Part shown: positions 1 through 8,695 of the stretch, in pieces | Position numbering within the stretch: the first letter of the stretch is position 1 | Layout: each line of letters begins with the position of its first letter | Assembly: GCA_012517875.1 (NCBI GenBank) | Contig: JAAYUB010000104.1 | Location: forward strand, 21,831 to 85,830 | DNA length: 64,000 nt | Reading direction: 5' to 3' | Source of the DNA: Acidobacteriota bacterium | Lineage (GTDB): Bacteria > Acidobacteriota > JAAYUB01 | Notes under the pieces: model-generated | What the model saw: only the letters and a program-made list of their open reading frames with translations | What the model was told of the DNA's origin: nothing | Databases searched by the model: none | Program-made: the position numbers and the translations under genes

Positions 1-1136
1 AAGTTTCGCATCAGGATCTGACCCTTGAGCCGGTTGATCGTCTTTTCCAGTTGGCGGAGCGTGATCTCGGCCCGGGCGAACCGGTCCATCTGCTCGCGGA
101 TTCCGGCGGTGGCGCCGTCCAGGTTCGCCTGCCGGGTGCCCATGGACACCGTCACCGTTGCCAGCCGGCCACTGTCGGCGGCGCCGAGACCGGCGCCCAC
201 GCTGTAGGCGAGACCCTGACGCTCGCGCAGCTCGAACGCGAGCTGTTCGGAGAACATGGCTACCAGGACCTCCAGTGCCGGCCAGTCGGCTGCAGCCACC
301 GGGAAGGCGTGGCCCGCCCAGAGGTAGCCCTGCCGGGATTTGAGCGCCAGCGTTCGCTGCTGGCCGGCGGCGGAAGCCGGCGTTGCCGCGGCGGCGGACG
401 TGGGCTCGGCCGGGCGGCAGCAGGCCAGGAGCGCGGCCACTTCGTCCATGGTTTCGGCCGCCGGGCGATTCGTGGACACGGTCCAGATCATGTTGGCGGC
501 GCTGAAATAGGTGGGCCAGAAGGCGCGGACATCCTCGATGGTGATGGCGCCTGTTGACGCGCGGGCGCCGTAGATGGAACGGCTCATCCAGGGCGAGTCA
601 AACAGGAGACCGTACAGTTGCTCCTGGCCGACGGCGCGGGGGTCTTTTTCCCGCCGACCCTGCACCTCAAGCAGGGCCGCCTGCGCCCGCTGGAGATTCT
701 CCGCATCGAGGCGCGGCTCGAACAGGATCTCGGCCAGCAGGCGGAGGCCTTCCTGGCGGTAGGTGTCGATCACCTGGAAGCGGACCCAGGAGTAGTCCGG
801 CACGGAGTAGTAATCATCGAAAGGGATCATGGGGCTGTCCACGGTCTTGAGCTGCGCGCCGATCGCGTTGAGCGCCAGCGTCATCTCGGAACGGCTGCGC
901 CGCGCGCTCCCTTCCCCGAGGAAGCGGTGGGCGAGGTCCACCAACCCCTCCCGGCCCGGGGGTTCCGCCGCGGAGCGGTTACGCAACAGGACATGGACGG
1001 CAAAGATCCGGGATGCGCCCGATCCCGCCACGGCGACACGGGCACCGCAGGGCAGAGTGCGCTCCAGCGGAGCTTCGGCGCGGAGAGCGCCCGCCAGCAG
1101 GACCAGGCAACAGAGGGCTGTGAGTCGTACGTTCAC
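1..1136 (-). CDS. M16 peptidase-like subunit without the zinc motif (partial)
   Basis: The gene runs off the left edge, so its C-terminus is missing. The start is a GTG at 1136 with AGGAG just upstream, 12 bases after the stop of the active M16 gene. About 15 hydrophobic residues follow the start and look like a signal peptide. The body follows the M16 (insulinase/processing peptidase) fold: after the N-terminal strand it reads GLVDLAHRFLGEGS, where active enzymes have HLLEHLLFxG. The two zinc-binding histidines and the catalytic Glu of HxxEH are therefore absent. In the M16 family such inactive subunits commonly pair with an active neighbour. Translation on the same strand right behind the active gene supports a heterodimer working in the periplasm. 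The role is inferred from motif loss and context. Confidence 0.8.
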   Translation of the reverse strand, partial: MNVRLTALCCLVLLAGALRAEAPLERTLPCGARVAVAGSGASRIFAVHVLLRNRSAAEPPGREGLVDLAHRFLGEGSARRSRSEMTLALNAIGAQLKTVDSPMIPFDDYYSVPDYSWVRFQVIDTYRQEGLRLLAEILFEPRLDAENLQRAQAALLEVQGRREKDPRAVGQEQLYGLLFDSPWMSRSIYGARASTGAITIEDVRAFWPTYFSAANMIWTVSTNRPAAETMDEVAALLACCRPAEPTSAAAATPASAAGQQRTLALKSRQGYLWAGHAFPVAAADWPALEVLVAMFSEQLAFELRERQGLAYSVGAGLGAADSGRLATVTVSMGTRQANLDGATAGIREQMDRFARAEITLRQLEKTINRLKGQILMRN

Positions 1137-1148
1137 CTTGAGCTCCTT

Positions 1149-2516
1149 TCAGCGGGGCATGCCGGCGCCGGGGGGCATCATTGGGGCAGGTGACTTGGCG
1201 GCGGGTTTAGCGGCCAGCACAGTGATGATGGGATTCGGGTGTCCGAGAAGCCGGGCGGTTTCGGTTCGGACCGCCGTCGCGTCGAACCGGACCAGGGGCG
1301 CGATCGCCCGGTCGCCGAAATAGTCCGGGTACCGGGCCGGATCGGCCAGCGCCAGGATCTGCCCTTTCCACATCCCCACGTAGTGGATATTCTCCATGTC
1401 GTAGATCTCACTGACCGTTTCCTGGGTGATGTAGGCGCGCACCACCGGTTCCGGCAGGTGATCCAGCGGCAGGGCACGCAGCTTGTCCGCCAACGCCCGC
1501 GCCCGCTCGGGGGAGACGGGACCGGGTCCGGGCAGCTCCAGGGTGATCTGATACAGGGAGTAATCCCGGTTGGTCAGCGTCTCGCCCTGAAAGCCCTTGA
1601 CTGCGCCCGCGCGCACCAGCGCCGCCAGTGGGGACATCTCTTCGTCCTCGAGCCAGCGGCGGACCAGTCGAAACACGGTCCAGGCCGGCTCCGTCAACGC
1701 CGGGGCGGAGAGCGTGACCACCACCTGGCTGGCCGCACCGTCCACGTCGAATGCGGCGAACCGGTCTGGGCCGAACAGAGCGGGCATCGCCGGTCCGCCC
1801 GGCAGTTCGCCGCGAGGAAGCGCGCCCAGTTCGCGCTCCACATGGTCGAGAGCGGTCGGTATGTCCACGTCGCCCACGAGGAGCAGCACCGCGTTGTTGG
1901 GCACGTAGTACGATCGGTAATAACGCAGGATCTGCTCGCGCGACATCGTGGCGATGGACGCCTCGGTCCCCAGGGCGGGAAGCGCGTAGGGTGAGCCCGC
2001 GAAGACATGACCCGCCAGGGCGCGCTCCGCGGCGTAACGCGGGCTGGTCCGGTCGCGGGCCAGCTCCTCAAGGACGATGCCGCGTTCCTTCTCCAGCTTC
2101 TCCGGCGGGAGGATCGAGTGGAACACCATGTCGACCTGGAGATTCAGCATTTTCGGGAAGTGCTCCCGGGGTGCGAGCATCATGTAGCAGGTGTAATCGT
2201 CCCGGGTGAAGGCGTTGTGGTAGGCGCCCATCAGGTCGGCCTCCTCGTAGATCTGCTCCTGGGTCCGGGTGGCCGTGCCGTTGAACAGCAGATGCTCCAG
2301 CATGTGGGAGATACCGCTGGACGACATGCCCTCGCCGCGGAGGCCGGTCTTCACCACCACGAACGAAGCGATGGCCGGATTGGTGTTGTCGGTGAGGATC
2401 ACTACTTCCAACCCATTGGCCAGGCGGCGGCATACCGGCTCGGCCGCTGCGGCGAACGTCCAGGCGGCGGCCAGGCAGACCGGTAACAGCAGGAGCCGAA
2501 GTTTCGGGGTATTCAT
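1149..2516 (-). CDS. M16 family zinc metallopeptidase, active subunit
   Basis: This is a 455-residue protein starting with a signal peptide (MNTPKLRLLLLPVCLAAAWTF). The zinc motif is intact as HMLEH, followed by LLFNGTATR and, roughly 75 residues on, the third zinc ligand in the GIVLEELARDR segment. That is the normal pattern of M16 peptidases (PqqL/pitrilysin/processing peptidase family). I chose the ATG at 2516 because GGAGGTG lies 7 bases upstream and the signal peptide begins there; a longer reading frame upstream is GC-rich noise. The protein likely degrades or processes peptides in the periplasm together with the inactive M16-like product encoded next. It follows murJ at 67 bases and may share its transcript. 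Confidence 0.9.
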   Translation of the reverse strand: MNTPKLRLLLLPVCLAAAWTFAAAAEPVCRRLANGLEVVILTDNTNPAIASFVVVKTGLRGEGMSSSGISHMLEHLLFNGTATRTQEQIYEEADLMGAYHNAFTRDDYTCYMMLAPREHFPKMLNLQVDMVFHSILPPEKLEKERGIVLEELARDRTSPRYAAERALAGHVFAGSPYALPALGTEASIATMSREQILRYYRSYYVPNNAVLLLVGDVDIPTALDHVERELGALPRGELPGGPAMPALFGPDRFAAFDVDGAASQVVVTLSAPALTEPAWTVFRLVRRWLEDEEMSPLAALVRAGAVKGFQGETLTNRDYSLYQITLELPGPGPVSPERARALADKLRALPLDHLPEPVVRAYITQETVSEIYDMENIHYVGMWKGQILALADPARYPDYFGDRAIAPLVRFDATAVRTETARLLGHPNPIITVLAAKPAAKSPAPMMPPGAGMPR

Positions 2517-2583
2517 GCGGAGCACCTCCGGGTGGCTGCGATGATTGTACCGGATCTCCCCGGCTGTTTCCAGCACCGGCCGG

Positions 2584-4125
2584 CTAGCGCGGGGAAGCGG
2601 CGGGCCGGCCGAGGCGCCGGAGCCAGCCGGCCGCCTCGCGGATTTCCGGTGCGCCCAGCGCGGCGGCAACGGCTGTGTATGCGACCAGACCGGCCAAAGC
2701 GGCCGTTCCGGCCGCCAGGTACGGGTTCGCTCCGGCGAGGCGGTCAGCCGCGAGCAGTCCAGCGCCGATCCCGGCGGCGGTTGCGGGGACCAGCCGGGCG
2801 AAGAAGTAAGCATAGCCGTCGGCGGCGCCCGGGAAGCGGCGCCGCAGCAGTAGGATCAGCGCCACGACATAGACCGACACCGCCAGCGAGCTGACGCACG
2901 CCAGGCCGGTGGGCCCCCAGCGACCGCCGGCCCAGACATAGAACGGATAGGCCAGCGGGACGATTGCAGTACCCAGGATCGAGGGCACCCAGGTGTTGCC
3001 CAGCGCGTAGAAGCCGCGGGCGACGACGGTCTGGGCGGCCCAGGCCCACAGCCCCAGGGAGAAGCAGCCCAGGGCGACGCCGATGGCGGCGTGCTGGTCC
3101 GGTGCGATCCGGCCGCCGTACACGAGCATGGAGATCCCGCGGCCGGCACCTGTGAGCACCACCTGGGCGGCGAACGCCAGCACCAGCATCCGGCGGACGG
3201 CGCCGGCCAGCGTCGTGTAGGCCTGCGCACCCTCGCCGTGGGCGATCAGCCGGGTCAGGGTGGGGAAGGCGGCCACGCCGGTGGCCAGGCCGAACACGCC
3301 CATGGGGACGTACATCAACTGCTTGCCGTACTGGAGGGTGGAGACGGCGCCCGAACCGATGAGGGAGCCGAGGCGGCGCAGGATCCAGTCGTCCACCGCG
3401 ACGATGGACCAGGCGATCATGATGGGGATCGATCGAACCAGATACGTCTTCAGATCGGGATGGTTCAGGCGCAGAATCGGCCGCCAGTCGAAGCGCTGGC
3501 GGAGGCAGCCGGCCAGCGGTAGGGCGAACGGTCCGATGGCGCTCCCCACCAGCACACCCCACGCGAATCCGTATCCGCCGGCGGCGGGGCCGCCGATGAG
3601 GCCGCCGGCAATGACGGCGGCGGTGTAACACAACGGGGCCAGGGCGGGGAGAAGGTGGCGGTCACGGGCCTGCAGCACCGCTGACAACAGGCCGCCCACC
3701 AGGTGGAATGCCTGGGCCGGCAGCATGATGCGGGTCAGGCGGACCAGGTCGGCCTGCTGGACGGCATCGAAGCCCGGCGCCACCAGCGGGACCAGTCGGG
3801 GCGCGGCCACCCAAAGGGCGGGGAGCAGGATCGCCAAGAGCAGCAGGATGAAATTGGCCGTCACGCTGAATGCTTCCCATGCCCGGCCTTCCTCGCCGCG
3901 CTCCAGGTACCCGTTGAAGATGGGGATGAAGACGATGGACAGGGCGCCGCCCGCCAGGAGGTAGTGAAAAAAGTCGGGCAGGGTGAAGGCGGTGAAGTAA
4001 ACGTCGGCCGCCGCCCCACCGCCCAGCACCCGTCCGATGACGGCTTCTCGCACCAGCCCGATCAACCGCGAGAGCAGGATGGAACCGCCCCAGATCATGG
4101 ACGCGATGGCGATGCGGCGGGACAA
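2584..4125 (-). CDS. murJ: Lipid II flippase MurJ (MviN)
   Basis: The 513-residue product is a polytopic inner-membrane protein of the MOP superfamily with about 14 predicted hydrophobic segments. The N-terminal part (ASMIWGGSILLSRLIGLVRE) has the typical MurJ pattern, with the conserved arginines of the first helices and a GGALSIVFIPIF segment shortly after. MurJ flips the undecaprenyl-linked peptidoglycan precursor lipid II to the periplasm. The start is a TTG at 4125, 6 bases behind AAGGAGGG; the first internal ATG would cut into the first helix. It faces lpxD across the 206-base region 4126-4331, so two envelope genes are transcribed divergently from it. Confidence 0.92.
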   Translation of the reverse strand: MSRRIAIASMIWGGSILLSRLIGLVREAVIGRVLGGGAAADVYFTAFTLPDFFHYLLAGGALSIVFIPIFNGYLERGEEGRAWEAFSVTANFILLLLAILLPALWVAAPRLVPLVAPGFDAVQQADLVRLTRIMLPAQAFHLVGGLLSAVLQARDRHLLPALAPLCYTAAVIAGGLIGGPAAGGYGFAWGVLVGSAIGPFALPLAGCLRQRFDWRPILRLNHPDLKTYLVRSIPIMIAWSIVAVDDWILRRLGSLIGSGAVSTLQYGKQLMYVPMGVFGLATGVAAFPTLTRLIAHGEGAQAYTTLAGAVRRMLVLAFAAQVVLTGAGRGISMLVYGGRIAPDQHAAIGVALGCFSLGLWAWAAQTVVARGFYALGNTWVPSILGTAIVPLAYPFYVWAGGRWGPTGLACVSSLAVSVYVVALILLLRRRFPGAADGYAYFFARLVPATAAGIGAGLLAADRLAGANPYLAAGTAALAGLVAYTAVAAALGAPEIREAAGWLRRLGRPAASPR

Positions 4126-4208
4126 TCAGCCCTCCTTCGACGAGGCGGCGGCGGCCGGGCAGGCAGCGTGTTTTTGCTGGATAACTCTTGTTTTGACAGG
4201 CATTTAAC

Positions 4209-4240
4209 TTGACACTCGTAAGGTATTATAATACCATAAT
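4209..4240. promoter_or_regulatory. Divergent promoter region with 14-bp perfect palindrome
   Basis: This is an AT-rich patch in otherwise GC-rich DNA between murJ and lpxD. TTGACA at 4209-4214 is followed after 17 bases by TACCAT at 4232-4237, a possible sigma70 promoter for lpxD. Between and overlapping them lies GGTATTATAATACC (4222-4235), a perfect inverted repeat that also contains TATAAT on both strands. It could serve as the -10 of the murJ promoter on the other strand, as an operator, or both. I saw nothing else in 4126-4331. Confidence 0.45.
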
Positions 4241-4331
4241 TTGGAAGATGCCACCATATTTGCCCGCACCGAGCCGGTGTGGGCGCAGACGATGCACGCG
4301 GCGGGCGGCGCAGGCCGCCGGGAGTGACAGC

Positions 4332-5360
4332 ATGAAAGTCAAGGACATTGCCGCTCGGGTGAACTGCCCGTATACCGGCGACGGTGAGACGGAGATCCGT
4401 GCCGTCCGAAGCGTCGAGCGGGCCGGTCCTGGCGAGATCACCTTCGTGATGGACCGCAAGCACCAGAAGATCATGGCCGGCTCCAAAGCATCAGCCTTCA
4501 TCGTGGCCGAAGATTTTCCGGCAGTGGAGGCTCCCACCATCCGCTCCCGGTTTCCGAACCACACCTTTGCGCTGGTCCAGGAGCTGTTCTACCAGCAGCC
4601 GCTGCCCAAAGGACCGCTGGTTCACCCGTCGGCAGTTGTGGCGCCGGACGCCGTCGTCGGCCCGGACTGCTACGTCGGCCCGCACGTGGTCATCGAGTCC
4701 GGTTGCCGCCTGGGCCGGAACGTGCGGATCCTGGCCAACACCACGCTCTACCCCGGGGTGAGCGTGGGCGATGACACCCTCATCCATTCCAACTGCGTCG
4801 TTCGGGAATACTGCCAGCTGGGCTGCCGGGTGATCCTCCAAAACGGGGTGGTCATCGGGGCCGACGGCTTCGGCTTCGCGCAGACCGCCGAGGGCGGCTA
4901 CCACAAGATCCCGCAGGCGGGGCGCGTCATCGTCGAGGATGATGTGGAGATCCAGGCCCATACTTGCGTGGACCGCGGCACGCTCGACGACACCCGCATC
5001 GGCCGGGGCACCAAGCTGGACAACCTGATCCAGGTGGGCCACGGCAGCACCATCGGCGAGAACTGCGTGTTCGCCGGCCAGGTGGGCCTGGCAGGCACCA
5101 CGACGGTGGGCAACAACGTCAAGGTGGGCGGCCAGGTGGGGATGGCGGGGCACTGCATCGTCGGCGACAACGCCGTCATCGAAGCCGGCAGCGCCGTCAT
5201 CACCGACGTGGAGAAGGGCGCCGTGGTTGTAGGCGTTCCGGCCACCGACCACAAACTGTACAAGCGGTGCACCCTCGCGTTCTTCAAACTACCGGAACTG
5301 ATGAACCGGGTGCGCGAGCTGGAGAAGGAAATCGAACGGATGAAGCATGGGCATGAATGA
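4332..5360 (+). CDS. lpxD: UDP-3-O-acylglucosamine N-acyltransferase LpxD
   Basis: LpxD adds the N-linked hydroxyacyl chain to UDP-3-O-acylglucosamine, the third step of lipid A synthesis. The 342-residue protein starts MKVKDIAARVNC and has the LpxD N-terminal uridine-binding domain (about 1-100). A left-handed beta helix of hexapeptide repeats follows (about 105-300), then a C-terminal helix (ELMNRVRELEKEIER) that packs in the trimer. The catalytic histidine is in QVGHGSTIG at residue 237. The ATG at 4332 has GGAG upstream; an in-frame extension back to 4209 is not family sequence and covers the promoter. No other lpx gene is adjacent, so this copy stands apart from the usual lpxD-fabZ-lpxA cluster. 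Its stop overlaps the next gene by 14 bases. Confidence 0.95.
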   Translation: MKVKDIAARVNCPYTGDGETEIRAVRSVERAGPGEITFVMDRKHQKIMAGSKASAFIVAEDFPAVEAPTIRSRFPNHTFALVQELFYQQPLPKGPLVHPSAVVAPDAVVGPDCYVGPHVVIESGCRLGRNVRILANTTLYPGVSVGDDTLIHSNCVVREYCQLGCRVILQNGVVIGADGFGFAQTAEGGYHKIPQAGRVIVEDDVEIQAHTCVDRGTLDDTRIGRGTKLDNLIQVGHGSTIGENCVFAGQVGLAGTTTVGNNVKVGGQVGMAGHCIVGDNAVIEAGSAVITDVEKGAVVVGVPATDHKLYKRCTLAFFKLPELMNRVRELEKEIERMKHGHE

Positions 5361-6993
5361 CGCGACGGCCTTTTCGACGCCACACATCCTGGATGCACTG
5401 CAGCGCGTCCACCGGCAGCGCCTTTCCGGAGAGCTGTCGTTCCCGTACGGCGACGGGTTATGCACACTGACCGTTGCCGAGGGCGACATCGTCGCCCTGG
5501 ACACGGTTACCGCCCGCGAGCGGCTGGTCCCCTTCCTGAAGGAGCGGGGCGCCGATCCGACGGATCTTCTCACCGGGGCCACCAATACGGTCAGCCTGGG
5601 GCGGATCGAACAGCTCCGCGCGCTGATCGCCGAATACATCGGCCGTCTGGTCAACGAACTGGCCAATCCGAAGCTGGCTGTACTGATCAACTTCAAGCCC
5701 AGCGTCACCGGCAGCCCGGACCGCGTCCGGCACAAGATCGCCAGTCTCCTGCTCCAGCTCTACGACCAGTGGCTCGACGGCGGCGTCATCGAAGCGCTGT
5801 TGCCCGACCGCCAGGTGCGGGTGCGAGTGGCACCCGACGCGATGAGTCGCATCCGGGGTCTGCCCCTGACCACCCGACAGGGCTTCCTGTTCAGCCGCCT
5901 GCACGACGGTCTGACTGTTGATGAGCTGGTGCGCTCTGGCGGGCTGCAAGAGGAAGAGGTCCTGCGCGCATTGCTGGCTCTGGATTTCATGGAGGTGATC
6001 ACTCTCAAGCCAGGGGATGAATCCGGGCCGAAGGCTGTCCGGAACGAACCGCCGCTGGCCCGCCCCGCGGCGCCCCGGGCCGCGCCGCAACCGGCGCCGG
6101 CCACGGCCGTGCCGCGTCCGGCCCCCCGAGCCACACCACCGCCACAACGAGCCGCCACACTGCCGGCCGCCAATGCGACGGCCCCATCGTCCGAAACCGT
6201 TCCACCCGAGCTGATGGCCGAGTTGGAGGACCTGTTTATCCTGGCCCAGAACGGCAACCACTATGAATTGCTCGGAGTGGACTATCGCGCCGAGACCGAC
6301 GAGATCAAGAAGAGCTACGTGGAACTCACCAAGCGCTTTCATCCCGACCATTTCAACCGATTCAACAACCCGGCGCTCCAGGCGCGGGTGGACGCGCTGT
6401 TCGCCCAGATCACCGAGGCGGCCGAAACGCTGAAGGACCCGGCGCGCCGCGCCAATTACAACGAAAAGTATGAGCTGGACAAGACAATGCTCAAACCCCA
6501 GAGCATTCCCGCCCGGGCGGGACCGGAGAAGGAGAACACCAAGTTATACGCTTACGAAGACCGCGAACACACCGCCAAGCAGCACTACACCCACGGCAAG
6601 GAGGCCTTCAAGGCCCAGAAGTTCTACGACGCCACCGAGCATTTTCGGCAGGCGGTGCGGATCTTGCCGGACGTGGCGGAGTACCAGTTCTGGCTGGGCC
6701 GGACCCTGTCGCTGAATCCCCAACGACACAAGGAAGCAGAGGAGCGCCTGCTCAAGGCGCAGGAGATGAAACCCGACCGGATCGAGATCCTTCTTGAGTT
6801 GGCGCGGTTCTACAACAAGATCAAGCTTCATATCCGCGCCCAGAAGTTCTACCAGCGGGTGTACGAGCTCAAACCCGACAACGAGGAGGCCCGGCAGGCC
6901 CTCGGGATCAAGAAAGAGCGCGGGCCTATCACCTTCAAGGGTCTGCTGAAGATGGACCTGAGGAATTTCCTGAAATCAGACGACGAGAAATAG
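5347..6993 (+). CDS. DUF4388 (PATAN-like), J-domain and TPR protein
   Basis: This is a 548-residue multidomain protein. Residues about 8-95 resemble DUF4388/PATAN domains (RQRLSGELSFPYGDGLCTLTVAEGDI), which occur in signalling and gliding proteins of delta-type bacteria. A Pro/Ala linker (about 225-285) leads to a J domain (about 302-378) with the HPD tripeptide at 332-334, the signature needed to stimulate DnaK ATPase. The C-terminal 140 residues form TPR helices (for example AKQHYTHGKEAFKAQKFYDATEHF). It is probably a DnaK co-chaperone that brings client complexes together; the client is unknown. It is translationally coupled to lpxD. ATG occurs at both 5347 and 5353, and either could start the protein. 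Its 3' end overlaps the next, opposite-strand gene by 18 bases. Confidence 0.85.
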   Translation: MGMNDATAFSTPHILDALQRVHRQRLSGELSFPYGDGLCTLTVAEGDIVALDTVTARERLVPFLKERGADPTDLLTGATNTVSLGRIEQLRALIAEYIGRLVNELANPKLAVLINFKPSVTGSPDRVRHKIASLLLQLYDQWLDGGVIEALLPDRQVRVRVAPDAMSRIRGLPLTTRQGFLFSRLHDGLTVDELVRSGGLQEEEVLRALLALDFMEVITLKPGDESGPKAVRNEPPLARPAAPRAAPQPAPATAVPRPAPRATPPPQRAATLPAANATAPSSETVPPELMAELEDLFILAQNGNHYELLGVDYRAETDEIKKSYVELTKRFHPDHFNRFNNPALQARVDALFAQITEAAETLKDPARRANYNEKYELDKTMLKPQSIPARAGPEKENTKLYAYEDREHTAKQHYTHGKEAFKAQKFYDATEHFRQAVRILPDVAEYQFWLGRTLSLNPQRHKEAEERLLKAQEMKPDRIEILLELARFYNKIKLHIRAQKFYQRVYELKPDNEEARQALGIKKERGPITFKGLLKMDLRNFLKSDDEK

Positions 6994-7662
6994 CGCCGCG
7001 AAGGCTGCCTCGACCCGTGCGCGGTACAGAAACGCCAGCGGCCGGGTGTCGTACGCCAGGCCGGCCTGCAGGGCCTGTAGCCAGCGGAGGGCGTCATCCG
7101 GCTGCAGGAGGGGCGGGGGGCAGCCGGCGGCCAGCAGGGGAAACCACGCCGTCACCCGGACCAGGTGAAACAGGCCGGCGGGGAAGGGTGCGAGATCGGT
7201 CAGCCGCACCGAAATCAGCACGCTCTGGGCCACGGGGTGCAGCATGGCCACGGCGGGGGCGGCGAGCCACTCCAGCGTGGCGGCGAGATCGCCGGCCAGC
7301 CGGGCCGGGTCGGCGGCCAGGCCCGGTGCGGGGAATCCGGTGTGCGTGCCGCTCCGCCAGGGGTGACCGTCGTTCCACGCGCTGGACAGGTCGGCAAGAT
7401 CCGCCAGCTGCAACGTGCCGCGTTCCAGGCAGTGAAAGAGAATATCCACGGAGCGAGCCAGGGCGCTTGCGATGTCGGCCGGAGGGCGGTCCGCGGCAGG
7501 CGCCAGCGGCGCCAGTCCAGCTTCGGCGGGGAGAATGACTTGGCGCGTGAATGACCGGAGCAATTCCCGGCGGCGCTCCGGCGCCGGGAATTGCTCGAGC
7601 AGCCGGGCGCTTGCGGCGTCGACGGCGGCGAAGTCGGCCAGGGTGCGGTCCCGGGGTTCCAT
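6976..7662 (-). CDS. Hypothetical protein resembling a degenerate Fic (Fido) domain
   Basis: The 228-residue protein is soluble and alanine/proline rich. I do not recognise a named family, but residues 99-215 line up with a Fic core. GHPWR (99-103) matches the G-x-W/Y-R start. LHPVAQSVLISVRLTDLAPF (141-160) matches the helix pair before the active site. LAPFPAGLFHLVR (157-169) sits where active Fic proteins have HPFxDGNGRxxR. PF, the first G and the last R remain, while the catalytic His, the Asp, the Asn and the first Arg are replaced. LLAAGCPPPLL then matches the usual LLLxxGYPP. If correct, this is a pseudoenzyme unable to transfer AMP. It sits 80 bases after a peptidoglycan-binding/CHAP gene on the same strand. 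The alignment is by eye and needs profile confirmation. Confidence 0.55.
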   Translation of the reverse strand: MEPRDRTLADFAAVDAASARLLEQFPAPERRRELLRSFTRQVILPAEAGLAPLAPAADRPPADIASALARSVDILFHCLERGTLQLADLADLSSAWNDGHPWRSGTHTGFPAPGLAADPARLAGDLAATLEWLAAPAVAMLHPVAQSVLISVRLTDLAPFPAGLFHLVRVTAWFPLLAAGCPPPLLQPDDALRWLQALQAGLAYDTRPLAFLYRARVEAAFAALFLVV

Positions 7663-7742
7663 GGAGGCATTGTAACCGGCGGCGGCTCCGGCCGCAACGG
7701 TCCGCTGGCCGGGCCGGCCGGCCGGCGCGCCGGCGCCTCAAA

Positions 7743-8501
7743 TCAACCGTCGGCGCCGGCGGGGAACACGATGAAATCCTGTCGTCGGTAGCCGCGGTAC
7801 CGACGGAGCACGGCGTCGCCGTCGCGGCTGCCGCTGTCGTTGGTGTTTCCCTCGATGCTCTCGAACCAGTCGGCGGCCGCGGCGGTGACGATGCCGGCGT
7901 GTGCCCAATCGCCGGGCGCCCGGCGCGTGAGGAATACGCTGCCGGCCGGGATGGCGGCGCGGTCGGCGATCCGCACGCCGGCGACCAAGAGGCCTGTGGC
8001 GGACCCCTCGGCGGCCAGCACGTCGCACGAGCAGGTGTAGCGCAACGGCGCGGACACGGCCAGGCACTCCGCCGCCTGGCGGATGACAAAGCTGACGAAC
8101 GCCGCGCACCACGGCCAGCGGTCGCCCTGGCGGCCGCGGGTGTAGAGGCGCACCCAGGGGCCCCGGTTCCGGCCGCCCGCCTCGCGGGGCCGTGCCGCCA
8201 GGTGCCGCTGGGCTACCGCCGCCACCAGCGCGCGGAACGACCGGCCCGCCGGTGCGATGGGCCGGAGCGCCCCGGTCATGGGGGCGACCAGGGCGGCGAA
8301 GGTGCGCGGATCGGCCGCGCCGCTCACCGGCAGACCGGCGCCGGCCTGGAAGCCGCGCACCGCCGTCTCGGTGGCCGGTCCGAAGCCGCCGTCCACGCGG
8401 AGGCTCCAGCCGTTGAGGCAGAGCCATTCCTGGATCCGGCGCACGTCCGCTCCGCGGTGGCCGCGGCGCAGCACGGGCGGCGGCTGCAATTCTTTTTCCA
8501 T
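7743..8501 (-). CDS. Peptidoglycan-binding domain plus CHAP-like amidase/peptidase
   Basis: The protein has 252 residues. Residues about 8-75 form a PG_binding_1 domain (HRGADVRRIQEWLCLNGW, then VDGGFGPATETAVRGFQ). After a linker, a CHAP/NlpC-like domain has the catalytic Cys in DRWPWCAAFVSFV and the His in DWAHAGIV, followed by an ENTN-type segment. Such enzymes cut peptidoglycan stem peptides or amide bonds. No signal peptide is visible from the chosen ATG at 8501, which has GGAG 7 bases upstream. Export could be by holin, by a non-classical route, or from an upstream start (MIGGWCFRS, 8570) that looks less likely. It precedes the pseudo-Fic gene and may share its transcript. It could be a phage-type endolysin or a cell-wall remodelling enzyme. 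Confidence 0.8.
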   Translation of the reverse strand: MEKELQPPPVLRRGHRGADVRRIQEWLCLNGWSLRVDGGFGPATETAVRGFQAGAGLPVSGAADPRTFAALVAPMTGALRPIAPAGRSFRALVAAVAQRHLAARPREAGGRNRGPWVRLYTRGRQGDRWPWCAAFVSFVIRQAAECLAVSAPLRYTCSCDVLAAEGSATGLLVAGVRIADRAAIPAGSVFLTRRAPGDWAHAGIVTAAAADWFESIEGNTNDSGSRDGDAVLRRYRGYRRQDFIVFPAGADG

Positions 8502-8695
8502 GGACGATCTCCGGCGGGAGGTGTGAGCCATTTCAGCACAAACGCTGCGAAAACACCACCCGCCAATCACCGTTCCCGCAGACAGGCGGAGAGGAAGCGG
8601 GAATCCGATTCGGCGGGTTTGGGGTATACTATCGGCTATCCCTGGCCGGTGCGCGCCATGGCCGCCAGTCGGGAGGACACCTGAGGGAGGATGCC

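Noticed and set aside
7743..8501. T6SS amidase effector
   Set aside because: The CHAP-type enzyme lies about 29 kb from the T6SS island with no immunity gene or spike gene nearby; a cell-wall or phage-type enzyme is simpler.
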